From the NCBI RefSeq assembly GCF_003994855.1, contig NZ_CP034142.1, forward strand, positions 558,001-622,000: 64,000 bases of DNA, given 5' to 3'. The position numbers and the translations under genes are program-made. Positions 26,776 to 36,050 of this stretch are shown piece after piece (positions within the stretch are counted from its first letter, which is position 1; every line of letters begins with the position of its first letter). The stretch is from Marinobacter sp. NP-4(2019) (lineage in GTDB: Bacteria > Pseudomonadota > Gammaproteobacteria > Pseudomonadales > Oleiphilaceae). Under the pieces are notes generated by a model, which ran no database searches, was not told the DNA's origin, and was given only the letters and a program-made list of their open reading frames with translations.

Positions 26776-27459
26776 TTATTCGCGAAAAGCGACGGTATTT
26801 TCCACCGGTTCCCGCGTGGTCCGTGTCCGGTTGGCGTCAATGTCCGGGTCTTCGTAGCCGAAGCTGATGCCAAGCAGAATGCCCGTCTGATCATCAAGTT
26901 CAAAGGCTTCGCGCACCAGGTCAGGATAGGCACGCATGCTGCCCATGGCGCAGGAACTGATCCCGAATGCCTGCATGGTCAGCATCAGGGTCTGGGCGTA
27001 GATGCCAACATCGAGGGCAATGGTCGATCCGAACCGTCGGTCCATGCCGAGAAAGACAATATGAGGCGCGTCAAAGAACTCGAAGTTGCGTCTGACGGCA
27101 CGCAACCGGCCCTCCTTGTCGTCCCTGGCGATGCCCATTTCGTTGTACAGGGCCACGGCGCATTCGACCTGGCGTGTACGGTACTCACCTTCGAAACGGG
27201 ATACGTAATTAAAATCGGGGTTGCCGGGAACGGCGTCTTTCTGGCGCTCAAGAAATTTCTGGCGAAGTTTCTCTTTCGTTTCGCCGGAAGCCACAAACGC
27301 CTTCCAGGGTTGAGTGTTGCAGTTCGAGGGGGCCTGTTGGGCTATCTCGAATACGTGTGCGAGCACCTCCCGGGGTACTGGTTCGGGAAGAAAGCCTCTG
27401 ATAGAGCGTCGCGTGGTTACGGCGTCGAGCAACGGCATGGTTGGTTTGAGAGGGACCAT
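26776..27459 (-). CDS. Nitroreductase-family FMN oxidoreductase
   Basis: 227 aa from ATG 27459, which has CCGGAGAA directly upstream; the frame extends to 27531 without a better site. The N-terminal TTRRSIRGF motif binds the FMN phosphate, APSNCNTQPW is the second conserved block, and GISSCAMGSM plus GISFGYEDPD mark the C-terminal half. The family reduces nitro groups, quinones or enones with NAD(P)H. Native substrate unknown. Divergent from the TAXI receptor gene across 399 bp. Confidence 0.87.
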   Translation of the reverse strand: MVPLKPTMPLLDAVTTRRSIRGFLPEPVPREVLAHVFEIAQQAPSNCNTQPWKAFVASGETKEKLRQKFLERQKDAVPGNPDFNYVSRFEGEYRTRQVECAVALYNEMGIARDDKEGRLRAVRRNFEFFDAPHIVFLGMDRRFGSTIALDVGIYAQTLMLTMQAFGISSCAMGSMRAYPDLVREAFELDDQTGILLGISFGYEDPDIDANRTRTTREPVENTVAFRE

Positions 27460-27858
27460 CGTGTTCTCCGGAAAACGTTTGATCGGTAGATGGCTCACGT
27501 TAACAAGTTTGTCCCTCATATGGAAAAGCATATTTTTTATTGTATCTATGCTCGAATTTTATGCCTTATGGAGGGTGGGCGCGACTTGAGAGTGTCTGAT
27601 GTATTCGCACGATCCATTTTAAAAGGTGTGCAGCAGTCACCGAAGGCCTTGCTATCACTGGCGTTTCGCCGATATAAAAAATAAACATACCACCAATAAA
27701 ATAATGGTTTACTAGCGAATAGGTAAATCGTTGACCTGTTCTGGATGAAGGTTTAGGTTGTTGCGAACTGCATGTACTTTTTTTATAGCAGTTCATCTGT
27801 CGATGCTTTTTTGTGTTGGCAGGGCAATGTCGAAACAACAATAACATCGGGAGACACT
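27460..27858. promoter_or_regulatory. A+T-rich divergent intergenic region upstream of the TAXI-TRAP operon
   Basis: The 399-bp gap separates the nitroreductase and TAXI receptor starts. GAACTGC (27765-27771) and GCAGTTC (27788-27794) form a 7-bp inverted repeat with a 16-nt T/A-rich spacer about 65 bp before the receptor start, a possible operator. A 64-codon open frame at 27490-27684 lacks a ribosome site and I do not call it a gene. Nothing else is recognised. Confidence 0.4.
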
Positions 27859-29013
27859 ATGATTTTTCGTTCAGCAAGTCTTATGCGGCCACTGACGGTT
27901 TCGCTGTGTTCCGCAGCCCTTACCCTGGGGGCAAGCGCCTCTGTTCACGCGGCTGATCCCCAGCTTCCGGATACCATGACCTGGTCCTCGTACGATGTCG
28001 GGTCCGCCGGTTACGCCGAAGCCTCTGCCATTGCGGATGCGTTTGGCAAAAAGTACGGCACCCGTATTCGCATCCAGCCCTCCGGTTCGGCGATAGGGCG
28101 TCTGCAACCCTTGCTCAGTGGTCGCGCGGACGTTGGCTTCCTTGCAACTGAAACGTTCTTTGCGGCGGAAGGGGTGCACGATTTCTCGACTCGTCGCTGG
28201 GGACCCCAGGATCTTCGAGCCATCGCCGGGCGGCCATCGTCCATCGGTATCTTTACCGCAGCGGATGCCAACATCCATTCCCTGGAAGAACTGAAGGGCC
28301 ACCGCTTCGCCTATGTAGCGGGTAACCCCTCCATCAACGTGAAGTGCGATGCCATTCTGTCATTTGCCGGGCTGACCCGCGAGGACGTGGACGCGGTGAT
28401 GTTCCCCACCTATGCCAGCGCCATGAGCTCCCTGGCGCGCAACGAGGCCGACGCCTCCTGCACCACCACCACGCCGAGCCATGTCTATGAGCTGGCCGAG
28501 TCGCCCCGGGGCATTCGCTGGCTGAACATGGACCCGAACGACAAGGACGCCTGGGAAAAAATCAGCGAAGTGGCACCCTTTATGGCCTCCTATACCGAGA
28601 CCATCGGTGCGGGCATCAGCGAGGAGAACCCGGTGAACATCGTGGCCTACCGCTACCCGGTACTGGCAGTGCGGTCCGATGCCAGTGCGGACGAGGTCTA
28701 CAACCTGCTCACGGCAGTGGATGAGACCTATCCGATGTACAAAGACGCGACAGCAGCAATGCCTCGCTGGGATATCGATCTGTCGGGCGTGCCTTCCATC
28801 GATGTGCCTTTCCATGAGGGGGCGATTCGTTACCTGAAGGAGAAGGGCATCTGGACGGAGGAGCATCAGTCCTGGAACGAGGCCCGTACTGCTCGCCTGA
28901 ATGCGCTTCTGGAAGCCTGGCCGAAAGCCGTGGCTGAAGGTGAGGGCAAGGGCGATGAGGCGTTTGCCGAGATCTGGGAAAGCCATCGCCAGCAGGCACT
29001 TGAATCCCTCTGA
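27859..29013 (+). CDS. TAXI-family TRAP transporter solute receptor
   Basis: ATG 27859 with GGGAGA 5 nt upstream gives 384 aa. The N-terminus up to SVHAA is a Sec signal peptide. The mature start TMTWSSYDVGSAGYAEA matches the ligand-proximal segment of TAXI receptors, and RIQPSGSAIGRLQPLLSGRAD is the usual second block (written here in part). It is longer than typical TAXI proteins (about 320 aa). It partners with the fused permease encoded 84 bp downstream. Confidence 0.87.
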   Translation: MIFRSASLMRPLTVSLCSAALTLGASASVHAADPQLPDTMTWSSYDVGSAGYAEASAIADAFGKKYGTRIRIQPSGSAIGRLQPLLSGRADVGFLATETFFAAEGVHDFSTRRWGPQDLRAIAGRPSSIGIFTAADANIHSLEELKGHRFAYVAGNPSINVKCDAILSFAGLTREDVDAVMFPTYASAMSSLARNEADASCTTTTPSHVYELAESPRGIRWLNMDPNDKDAWEKISEVAPFMASYTETIGAGISEENPVNIVAYRYPVLAVRSDASADEVYNLLTAVDETYPMYKDATAAMPRWDIDLSGVPSIDVPFHEGAIRYLKEKGIWTEEHQSWNEARTARLNALLEAWPKAVAEGEGKGDEAFAEIWESHRQQALESL

Positions 29014-29097
29014 TTGCATTGACTCCCAATGTTGATGCGGGCGGCGTGTCGTTGACCGGCCGTCGCCCTTACGATTATCTCCGGAGAGTTCCGTACC

Positions 29098-31050
29098 ATG
29101 ACTTCCCATCAGGGCTCTGATGCCCAAACTCCGTCCGAAAAAACAGCAGCATCCGGTAAGGGCCGGCTCACGGGAGTGGGTTACTGGGTCGCCCTGACCC
29201 TTGGCGGGCTGGGCTTGCTGATGGCCATCAATCAGACGTTTAACCTGAAAATCCTGGGCTTTGAACCGTTGGGGAACTCGTACCTGTATTACCTTATCGG
29301 TATTTTCCTGGCCGCTGCTTTTTTGTGCTTTCCTGCCTGGTCGGGCGCCAGGGACCGGATTTCCTGGTATGACTGGGTGCTGGCATCGCTGGCACTGATT
29401 TCCTGTGGCTATCTGGGGTATTACGGCCTGGTCATGATCAATATGGGGTGGGAGTACGAGGCGCCCACCGAAGCCACGGTTTTCTCCGGAATTCTGCTGG
29501 TTCTGGTGCTGGAGGGCGTGCGTCGTTGTGGTGGCTGGCCGCTGCTGTTTGTTTCGCTGTTCTTTGGCAGCTACCCGCTTTATGCGGACAGCATGCCCGG
29601 GTTTCTTTGGGGTAACCAATACGAGCTGCCGGAGTTGATCCGGGCCCACGTTATTGGTGTCGAGAGTATCATTGGTATCCCCATGCAGGTGGTAGCCCAA
29701 CTGGTTATCGGTTTTGTGGTGTTTGGTGCGGCCCTGACGATCACCGGCGGTGGTGACTTCTTTATGAAGTTTGCCACAGCCCTGATGGGCCGCAGCCGGG
29801 GTGGTCCGGCCAAAGTGTCGGTGATGTCCAGCGGAATTCTGGGCAGCCTCTCGGGCAGTGTTATTTCCAACATCCTGACCACTGGTCCGATTACGATCCC
29901 GACCATGAAAAAGACCGGCTATCCGGCGCACTATGCCGGTGCTGTCGAGGCTTGTGCCTCAACCGGCGGCACCCTGATGCCACCGGTGATGGGGGCCGTG
30001 GCGTTTATCATGGCTTCGTTCCTGGGGGTGCCCTACGCAGAGATCATGATTGCCGCTTTCCTGCCGGCCCTGTTGTTCTACCTGGCCCTGCTGTTTCAGG
30101 TTGATAACTATGCCGCCCGCCGGGGCCTGAAAGGGTTGCCAGACTCTGAGATTCCCTCACTCAAGGAAACCCTGAAAGAGGGCTGGCCATACCTGCTGTC
30201 CCTGGTCATGCTGATCTATATGTTGCTGTTCATGCGACTGGAAGCCTATGCGCCTTACTATGCGTCGGTCGTATTGCTCGTAGTGGCATTGTTCAAGCGC
30301 GAGTACCGTCTGAACCTGCGACGGGCGCGGGCATTTATCGCGGACCTGACGACCAACGTGTCGAATCTGGTGGCGATCCTGGCGGGTATCGGTCTGGTGG
30401 TCGGCGGGTTGTCCTACACCGGTGTGGCCGGTGCCTTTTCCCGCGAGTTGTTGCTTTATGCCGATGGCAGTATCCCGCTGATGCTGGCAGCCGGTGCGGT
30501 GACCAGCTTTATCCTCGGCATGGGCATGACGGTCAGTGCCTGCTACATCTTCCTGTCCATCCTGCTGGCTCCGGCTCTGGTGAATGCCGGCCTGAACCCC
30601 TTGGCCAGTCACCTGTTTATTCTCTACTGGGGGATGTTGTCCTACATCACGCCTCCGGTTTCGCTGGCGGCTATAACGGCTGCGGGTGTCGCCGGCTCCA
30701 ATGCCACAAAAACCGGCGTCTACGCCATGCGACTGGGTGGCATCCTGTTTATCTTGCCGTTCCTGTTTGTGTTGAACCCGTCCCTGATCCTTCAGGGCGA
30801 GCTTTCCGGCATCCTGTTGTCCGCAGTGACGGCCATTACCGCTATCTGGCTGATGGCCTCGGCGATGGAAGGGTACCTGTATCGTATCGGTGTCATTGGT
30901 ATTCCATTACGGGCACTCGCCCTGATTGCCGGTGGACTGATGATCTATCCGGATCTGGTGTCCGACGGTGTGGGACTGGCAGTGATCGTTCTGATGTATG
31001 CCGGCAAGCGGTTTCTTAATCCGTCCTCCATGGTGGTGGTCAATAACTGA
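29098..31050 (+). CDS. TRAP transporter fused permease (DctQM type, TAXI-associated)
   Basis: 650 aa. The first 170 residues carry about four helices corresponding to DctQ; the remainder is a DctM-type large subunit with GSVISNILTTGPITIP, CASTGGTLMPPVMGAVAF, GMGMTVSACYI and YITPPVSLA. Fused permeases of this size pair with TAXI receptors. It imports the receptor's ligand, probably with sodium. The receptor upstream and the CoA-transferase downstream suggest uptake followed by CoA activation. Confidence 0.9.
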   Translation: MTSHQGSDAQTPSEKTAASGKGRLTGVGYWVALTLGGLGLLMAINQTFNLKILGFEPLGNSYLYYLIGIFLAAAFLCFPAWSGARDRISWYDWVLASLALISCGYLGYYGLVMINMGWEYEAPTEATVFSGILLVLVLEGVRRCGGWPLLFVSLFFGSYPLYADSMPGFLWGNQYELPELIRAHVIGVESIIGIPMQVVAQLVIGFVVFGAALTITGGGDFFMKFATALMGRSRGGPAKVSVMSSGILGSLSGSVISNILTTGPITIPTMKKTGYPAHYAGAVEACASTGGTLMPPVMGAVAFIMASFLGVPYAEIMIAAFLPALLFYLALLFQVDNYAARRGLKGLPDSEIPSLKETLKEGWPYLLSLVMLIYMLLFMRLEAYAPYYASVVLLVVALFKREYRLNLRRARAFIADLTTNVSNLVAILAGIGLVVGGLSYTGVAGAFSRELLLYADGSIPLMLAAGAVTSFILGMGMTVSACYIFLSILLAPALVNAGLNPLASHLFILYWGMLSYITPPVSLAAITAAGVAGSNATKTGVYAMRLGGILFILPFLFVLNPSLILQGELSGILLSAVTAITAIWLMASAMEGYLYRIGVIGIPLRALALIAGGLMIYPDLVSDGVGLAVIVLMYAGKRFLNPSSMVVVNN

Positions 31051-31068
31051 GTTGAAAGGTGGTGCACT

Positions 31069-31749
31069 GTGATTGACAAGCAAGTGAAGACAGCTGAAGA
31101 CGCTGTTGCTGATATCCCCGACGGTGCCAGGGTAATGATCGGTGGTTTTGGCAGTTCGGGGATCCCGCTGCAATTAATTGAGGCACTGCGCCGTCACGGA
31201 GCAAGGGAACTGACCGTGATCTCCAACAACGCCGGCGTGGCGGAGGAGGGGATTGCTTCACTGCTTCGGGACGGGCTGGTCAAGAAGATCGTCTGTTCGT
31301 TCCCCCGCTCCGCCGGTTCGATCTGGTTCGAGAAACGTTTTGAGGAAGGTTCAGTGGAGTTGGAATTAGTGCCCCAGGGCACTCTCAGCGAGCGAATCCG
31401 GATCGCGGGCGCCGGGATTGGTGGTTTCCTCACACCGACCGGTTACGGCACCAGGCTGGCGGAAGGAAAGGAAACCCGGGTGATTGATGGCAAGGGCTAT
31501 GTGCTTGAGATGCCGTTGCACGCCGACTTTGCACTGGTGCGCGCGGAATGCGCGGATCCGTGGGGGAACCTGACCTATAACACGGCGGGCAGGAACTTTA
31601 ACCCGATGATGGCGGCAGCCGCGAAGACAACCATTGCCGAGGTAGGGCAAATCGTGAGCGTTGGAAGCCTGGACCCCGAACATGTAGTGACGCCCGGCAT
31701 CTTCGTGGACCGGGTAGTGGCAGAGGAGGAATGTGATGTTGCGGCTTAA
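31069..31749 (+). CDS. 3-oxoacid CoA-transferase subunit A (PcaI/ScoA-like)
   Basis: 226 aa from GTG 31069. It is a class I CoA-transferase small subunit: IGGFGSSGIP (CoA-binding Gly loop), ISNNAG, PQGTLSERIR and GFLTPTGYGT. It resembles PcaI of 3-oxoadipate:succinyl-CoA transferase and ScoA. Position 19 bp after the TRAP permease indicates that the imported acid, or its 3-oxo derivative, is activated with succinyl-CoA. It overlaps subunit B by 14 bp. Confidence 0.88.
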   Translation: MIDKQVKTAEDAVADIPDGARVMIGGFGSSGIPLQLIEALRRHGARELTVISNNAGVAEEGIASLLRDGLVKKIVCSFPRSAGSIWFEKRFEEGSVELELVPQGTLSERIRIAGAGIGGFLTPTGYGTRLAEGKETRVIDGKGYVLEMPLHADFALVRAECADPWGNLTYNTAGRNFNPMMAAAAKTTIAEVGQIVSVGSLDPEHVVTPGIFVDRVVAEEECDVAA

Positions 31750-32377
31750 TCCCGACGAAATGGCCCAGCGTGTCGCTCAGGATATCCCGGACGGTGCCTA
31801 CGTTAATCTCGGAATCGGGATGCCGACAAAGGTCGCAAACTATGTTTCTGCGGATAAGCAGGTCATATATCACAGCGAGAACGGTATTCTTGGTGTCGGA
31901 CCGGCGCCGGTCCCGGGTGAGGAGAATCCCAACCTGATTAACGCGGGCAAGCAATATGTCACGCTGTTGCCCGGCGGCTGCTATTTCGATAACGCGGAAT
32001 CGTTTGGCATGATGCGCGGCGGCCACCTGGATATTGCCGTATTGGGTGCGTTTCAGGTCTCCTCGCGTGGCGATATCGCTAACTGGGCAACGGACAATGA
32101 CAAGTTTCCGCCTGCGGTTGGTGGTGCCATGGATCTCGCGGTTGGGGCCAGAAAGCTGTTTGTCGTGATGCGCCATACCACCCGTGACAACCAGCCAAAG
32201 ATACTGGAGGAGTGTACCTACCCGTTGACCGGGGCAGGCGTCGTGCGCAGGATTTTCACGGACCTGGCGGTTATCGATGTGACAACGGACGGACTGCAGG
32301 TGGTTGAGCTGTTTGGCGACAACTCCTTTGCGGATGTGCAGGCTCTCACCGGTACCCGTTTGTTGCCTCCGGTCTGA
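31736..32377 (+). CDS. 3-oxoacid CoA-transferase subunit B (PcaJ/ScoB-like)
   Basis: ATG 31736 lies 5 nt after AGGAGGA (213 aa); the GTG at 31733 is too close to that site. It contains NLGIGMPT and the active-site Glu48 in HSENGILGVGP, the residue that forms the enzyme-CoA thioester. It forms a heteromer with subunit A. The open question is whether the acceptor is 3-oxoadipate, acetoacetate or a branched homologue; no beta-ketoadipate pathway genes are nearby. Confidence 0.9.
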   Translation: MLRLNPDEMAQRVAQDIPDGAYVNLGIGMPTKVANYVSADKQVIYHSENGILGVGPAPVPGEENPNLINAGKQYVTLLPGGCYFDNAESFGMMRGGHLDIAVLGAFQVSSRGDIANWATDNDKFPPAVGGAMDLAVGARKLFVVMRHTTRDNQPKILEECTYPLTGAGVVRRIFTDLAVIDVTTDGLQVVELFGDNSFADVQALTGTRLLPPV

Positions 32378-32383
32378 AACCCC

Positions 32384-33715
32384 GTGCTAAATCGTCCGGA
32401 CGGTTATACCCGGTCCCGTTCTATTTTAGCCTACCTGGCCCTGTTTTCCGGGATAGCCACATTTGTTCCCGGCAATACGGTTGCTGCAACCATTTTTGCC
32501 TGCCTTGCCATTGCGCTGGGTTGGGGCAATCTCAGGTCGGTAGGGCGGGTGCTTTTCACTCTGATCATTCTTTTTACCCTGGTGGCGTTGGCCTATGAGC
32601 CAGATGCCTTGCCCAAGGCTACTGGCAACATGGCACGAATCGGCGCCCTGATTATTACGGTGATGCTGTTGTCTGCCGTTCTGGGGCAGTCCAGTGATCT
32701 GAAAGCTATTTCCCGCAGCCTGTTCGCCGGTCAATCGTTGTTTCGCTATCTGGGCATGACCGTCGGTACGGCATTATTGTCGGTTCCACTTAACTTCGGG
32801 GCGGTTGGGGTAGTGGCGACGATGATTGGCGTTCAGGTCAAGGAACAGGGCGACAGTGCCCTGGCCCGCAATGCTGCTCGTGGGGTGGTACGTGGTTTCG
32901 GTGCGTCGCCTATGGCCTCGCCGCTGTCGATATCCATTGTTATGGCAGTGACCTTTTTACCGGACCTGTCGAGCTGGAAGCTGATCGCTGCGGGGTTGCC
33001 ATTCGCCCTGTTGTTCCTGGTGAGCGGTGCTCTGGCAAGGGAAGACGAGCCACCCCGGGCGGACGTTACGATAGTCCCGGCGGCCGAGCCATCGGCTCTG
33101 TTTCCCTGGCTCAGGTTCGTAGCCATCATTGCTCTGATCTGCGTGGGCGCGTTTGTACTCAGCGCGAAGGTGGGGCTGGTCTACTCTCAGTCAGTCACTC
33201 TGAGTTGTCTGGCAGCGGTTATCATTGGTCTGCTTTATCGCCGGGTTGCCGATGGAGCGGTGTCAATGCCATCACTTGCGGGTATGAATAACGAGCTGGT
33301 GATTATGGGGGGCTCGTCTTTTCTGGGTGGGGTCATCGGTACGTTTGCCCTGAGCTGGTTGGGTGTGGATTTCAGCCTGCCCGTCTGGGCCTATCCACTG
33401 GTGGCCATGGCCGTACCCTGGCTGTTTTTCATCGGTGGTGCGATCGGCGTTAATCCTATTATTTCCGGAACACTGTCAGGAAGTATTCTCGGTCCTATCT
33501 GGCCTGTGTACGGGTTGTTGGGGTTAGGTCTGGGCATGGTCACCGGCTGGGGAATTACCATTGCCGGCACCCCGTATTCTGCCAACTCCCTGCTGTTGGA
33601 GCGTTGTACGGGATACAACGCTCACACTGTGTCCTACGGCTGGAGCCTGAGGTTCTCGCTGGTGGCGCTGGTGACCAGCAGTCTGGTATGCGCGGTTTTG
33701 ACGCTGCCGTTGTGA
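32384..33715 (+). CDS. Polytopic inner-membrane protein of unrecognised family (second of two relatives)
   Basis: 443 aa from GTG 32384, 6 bp after the CoA-transferase, so almost certainly in the same operon. Around ten to twelve hydrophobic segments. It is related to the membrane protein encoded at 25334-26761 (shared SS-x-L, RY, LN-x-GA, TMI, RGF and PDLSSW landmarks in the same order). I do not recognise the family. The GGAIGVNPIISGT and GTPYSANSL segments look like re-entrant or substrate-site loops of an ion transporter. A carboxylate exporter or symporter is a guess from context. Confidence 0.68.
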   Translation: MLNRPDGYTRSRSILAYLALFSGIATFVPGNTVAATIFACLAIALGWGNLRSVGRVLFTLIILFTLVALAYEPDALPKATGNMARIGALIITVMLLSAVLGQSSDLKAISRSLFAGQSLFRYLGMTVGTALLSVPLNFGAVGVVATMIGVQVKEQGDSALARNAARGVVRGFGASPMASPLSISIVMAVTFLPDLSSWKLIAAGLPFALLFLVSGALAREDEPPRADVTIVPAAEPSALFPWLRFVAIIALICVGAFVLSAKVGLVYSQSVTLSCLAAVIIGLLYRRVADGAVSMPSLAGMNNELVIMGGSSFLGGVIGTFALSWLGVDFSLPVWAYPLVAMAVPWLFFIGGAIGVNPIISGTLSGSILGPIWPVYGLLGLGLGMVTGWGITIAGTPYSANSLLLERCTGYNAHTVSYGWSLRFSLVALVTSSLVCAVLTLPL

Positions 33716-33718
33716 TGG

Positions 33719-33738
33719 CCTGACGACGGCAAGTCAGG
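33719..33738 (+). terminator. Short hairpin after the CoA-transferase/permease operon
   Basis: CCTGAC (33719-33724) pairs with GTCAGG (33733-33738) around an 8-nt loop, followed by TTT, between convergent genes. A weak intrinsic-terminator candidate. Confidence 0.35.
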
Positions 33739-33760
33739 TTTCCCCGTCTTTGCCGTTATT

Positions 33761-34744
33761 TCAGACGTGCCCGGCCACCTTGTGGGGCACATAATGGGCC
33801 TCCAGGGAGGCTTTTTCTTCCTCACTCAGTTTCAGTTCCAGAGCGGCAAGTGCCTCTTCAATATGGCCGGGCTTGCTGGCTCCGATGATGGGGGCAGTGA
33901 CCACGGGATTGGATAGTACCCACGCCAACGCAACCTGCGCCATGGACGTGCCGCGGTTGTCGGCCACTTCACGGAGGGCGGCGATCACAGGCTGGTCAAT
34001 ATCACTGCCAAGGTGCCATTTGCGAGTATTCTCATCCGTGCGCGCCCGTGCGGTTTCACCGTCCTTGCCCTGGACGGTTTTTCCGGCCAGGACACCTCGG
34101 GCCAGCGGACTCCAGGGAATCACTCCGATGCCCTGGTCGGCACATTGCGGCAACATTTCCCGCTCTTCTTCCCGATAGATTAGGTTGTACATCGGCTGCA
34201 TGGTTACAAAGCGGGTCCAGCCATGCTGCTCGGCAGTGAACTGCGCCTTGGCAAATTGCCAGGCAAACATGGACGATGCGCCGATGTAACGTGCCTTGCC
34301 AGCCTTCACAATATCGTGGAGCGCCTCCATGGTTTCCTCGATGGGGGTGTGGTAGTCCCAGCGGTGGATCTGATAAAGGTCAACATGGTCGGTCCCCAGC
34401 CGCTGCAGGGAATTATCAATGGCTGCCATGATGTGTTTTCTCGACAGGCCCCGGTTGTTCGGACCTTCCCCCATGGGATTGAAAACTTTGGTGGCGATAA
34501 CCACATCCTCGCGCGGCGCGTAATCCAGTAACGCTTTACCGACAACACGCTCCGATTCCCCCAGCGAGTACATGTCTGCGGTATCAAAAAAGTTGATGCC
34601 GGCGTCCAGTGCCTGCTTGATGAACGGCCGGCTGGCCTGTTCGTCCAGCACCCAGTCCCGCCACTTCGGCGAGCCATAGGTCATGGTGCCGAGACACAGT
34701 GCGGAGACTTTCATGCCGGTGGTTCCAAGGCGATGGTAGTTCAT
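33761..34744 (-). CDS. Aldo/keto reductase (YajO-like)
   Basis: 327 aa TIM-barrel NADP-dependent oxidoreductase. The catalytic tetrad is visible as Asp in FFDTADMY, Tyr in the same segment, Lys in IATKVF and His in YQIHRWD. The C-terminal PIIGASKPGHIEE is the NADP-binding loop. It resembles E. coli YajO and relatives, which reduce aldehydes and sugars. Convergent with the permease gene and divergent from the ABC receptor gene (166 bp); no metabolic link to either is evident. Confidence 0.87.
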   Translation of the reverse strand: MNYHRLGTTGMKVSALCLGTMTYGSPKWRDWVLDEQASRPFIKQALDAGINFFDTADMYSLGESERVVGKALLDYAPREDVVIATKVFNPMGEGPNNRGLSRKHIMAAIDNSLQRLGTDHVDLYQIHRWDYHTPIEETMEALHDIVKAGKARYIGASSMFAWQFAKAQFTAEQHGWTRFVTMQPMYNLIYREEEREMLPQCADQGIGVIPWSPLARGVLAGKTVQGKDGETARARTDENTRKWHLGSDIDQPVIAALREVADNRGTSMAQVALAWVLSNPVVTAPIIGASKPGHIEEALAALELKLSEEEKASLEAHYVPHKVAGHV

Positions 34745-34910
34745 GGTTTGGCTCCTTTATAGCTGATCCGGAAAGAGTAGCTGAAAGTGCCGATACGGGG
34801 GGCTGTCCCATATTTGTATTGCCTTAACGGGGTCTTAATAAATGGCGAATTGTGCGTTGCTGAATCGGTGGTAGGTTGAATCAGGACAACAACAATATTG
34901 AGGACAGTTT

Positions 34911-36041
34911 ATGTTACGTAAGACACTTTCTTCCTTCGCTTTCGCCATCGGGATTGCTTCCGCCGTGTCAGTACAGGCGGATGACATCGAAATTGGTGCG
35001 GTATTTCCACTCAGTGGCCCTAACGCGACCTACGGTGACATTTTCATGTCTGGCGCAGAGCTGGCGGCCAGGCATGTCAACGAAGATGGAATGCTCGCAG
35101 GCAATCTGAATGTTCTGTACGAGGACAGCCAGGCCTTGCCCCAGCAGGGCGTCGTCGCGATGAACAAGTTGGTCAATGTTGAGGGCGTTCCCTATGCACT
35201 GTCGGCCTTCACCGGAGTCTCAAAGGCTATTTCCACGCTGGCTCAGCGCAGCCAGACAGTGGCGGTAAACGGCGGTGGTGTTGGCCCTGATCTGGCGGAG
35301 TTGGGCGAGTATTTCTGGAACGTTATCCCCCTGGCGAACAATGAGGTGGGGGCGTTGGCCCGGTATGCCGTGAATGACCTGGGTCATAAACGGTTCACTC
35401 TGGTGTATGTCGATGATCCGCTTGGGGAGTCAATTCTCCACGAGCTGGAGAAGACGTTGCCAACGCTGGGGGCCGAGCTGGTGGAGTCTCATTCCATTGC
35501 TGCATCGGCGCAGCAATTTAGCGGGGTGGCTGCACGGGTTCGCAGCAACAATCCGGATGTGGTCTATGTGGCTTCCTACGGATCCCAGCAACTGCAGATC
35601 GTTAAACAGTTGCGGGATAACGGTGTAAGGGCTCAGATTGCCAGTTACTCCGCGTTCTCGGTTCCAGAACTGCAAGAGCAGAAAGAAGCCCAGGGGGCGT
35701 TGTTTACGACCCAGAGCATTGACTGGGATTCTGAAGACCCGGTTACCAAACGCTTTGTGGACGATTACCGGGCGGAGCATGACAAGAACCCGACTTCCTA
35801 CATTGCCAACTACTACAACGCCGTCAGGGTATTTGCTCTTCTTGCTCAGTCTCTGGAGGAGCAAGGCAAAGAGATTACGGGCGCCAATCTGCTGGCCCAG
35901 CGTAAGTCAACGGACACTTTTAAACTGGTCGGTGGTGAGGTTTCCTTCCAGGAAAATGGCACCCTGTTGGCCCCCATCCAGGTACTCGAGGTGGACGGCT
36001 CCGGCAGTGGCAGAGTGGTTTCTGTCAAGACTGCGGAGTAA
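34911..36041 (+). CDS. ABC transporter substrate-binding protein, branched-chain amino acid (LivK/Peripla_BP_6) type
   Basis: 376 aa with a signal peptide ending near SVQADD. The mature protein begins IEIGAVFPLSGPNATYG, the hallmark of type I LivK-like receptors. Many such receptors in catabolic clusters bind aromatic or aliphatic acids rather than amino acids. First gene of a compact operon with two permeases, two ATPases, an acyl-CoA ligase and a MaoC protein, so the ligand is probably a carboxylic acid that is activated after import. Confidence 0.88.
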   Translation: MLRKTLSSFAFAIGIASAVSVQADDIEIGAVFPLSGPNATYGDIFMSGAELAARHVNEDGMLAGNLNVLYEDSQALPQQGVVAMNKLVNVEGVPYALSAFTGVSKAISTLAQRSQTVAVNGGGVGPDLAELGEYFWNVIPLANNEVGALARYAVNDLGHKRFTLVYVDDPLGESILHELEKTLPTLGAELVESHSIAASAQQFSGVAARVRSNNPDVVYVASYGSQQLQIVKQLRDNGVRAQIASYSAFSVPELQEQKEAQGALFTTQSIDWDSEDPVTKRFVDDYRAEHDKNPTSYIANYYNAVRVFALLAQSLEEQGKEITGANLLAQRKSTDTFKLVGGEVSFQENGTLLAPIQVLEVDGSGSGRVVSVKTAE

Positions 36042-36050
36042 GGGGGCAAT

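Noticed and set aside
27490..27684. 64-codon frame in the gap upstream of the TAXI receptor
   Set aside because: No ribosome site, no similarity recognised, and it occupies a likely promoter region.
28360..29931. 523-codon antisense frame across the TAXI receptor and fused permease
   Set aside because: Composition is rich in His, Gln and Arg, typical of a shadow frame; both plus-strand genes are certain.
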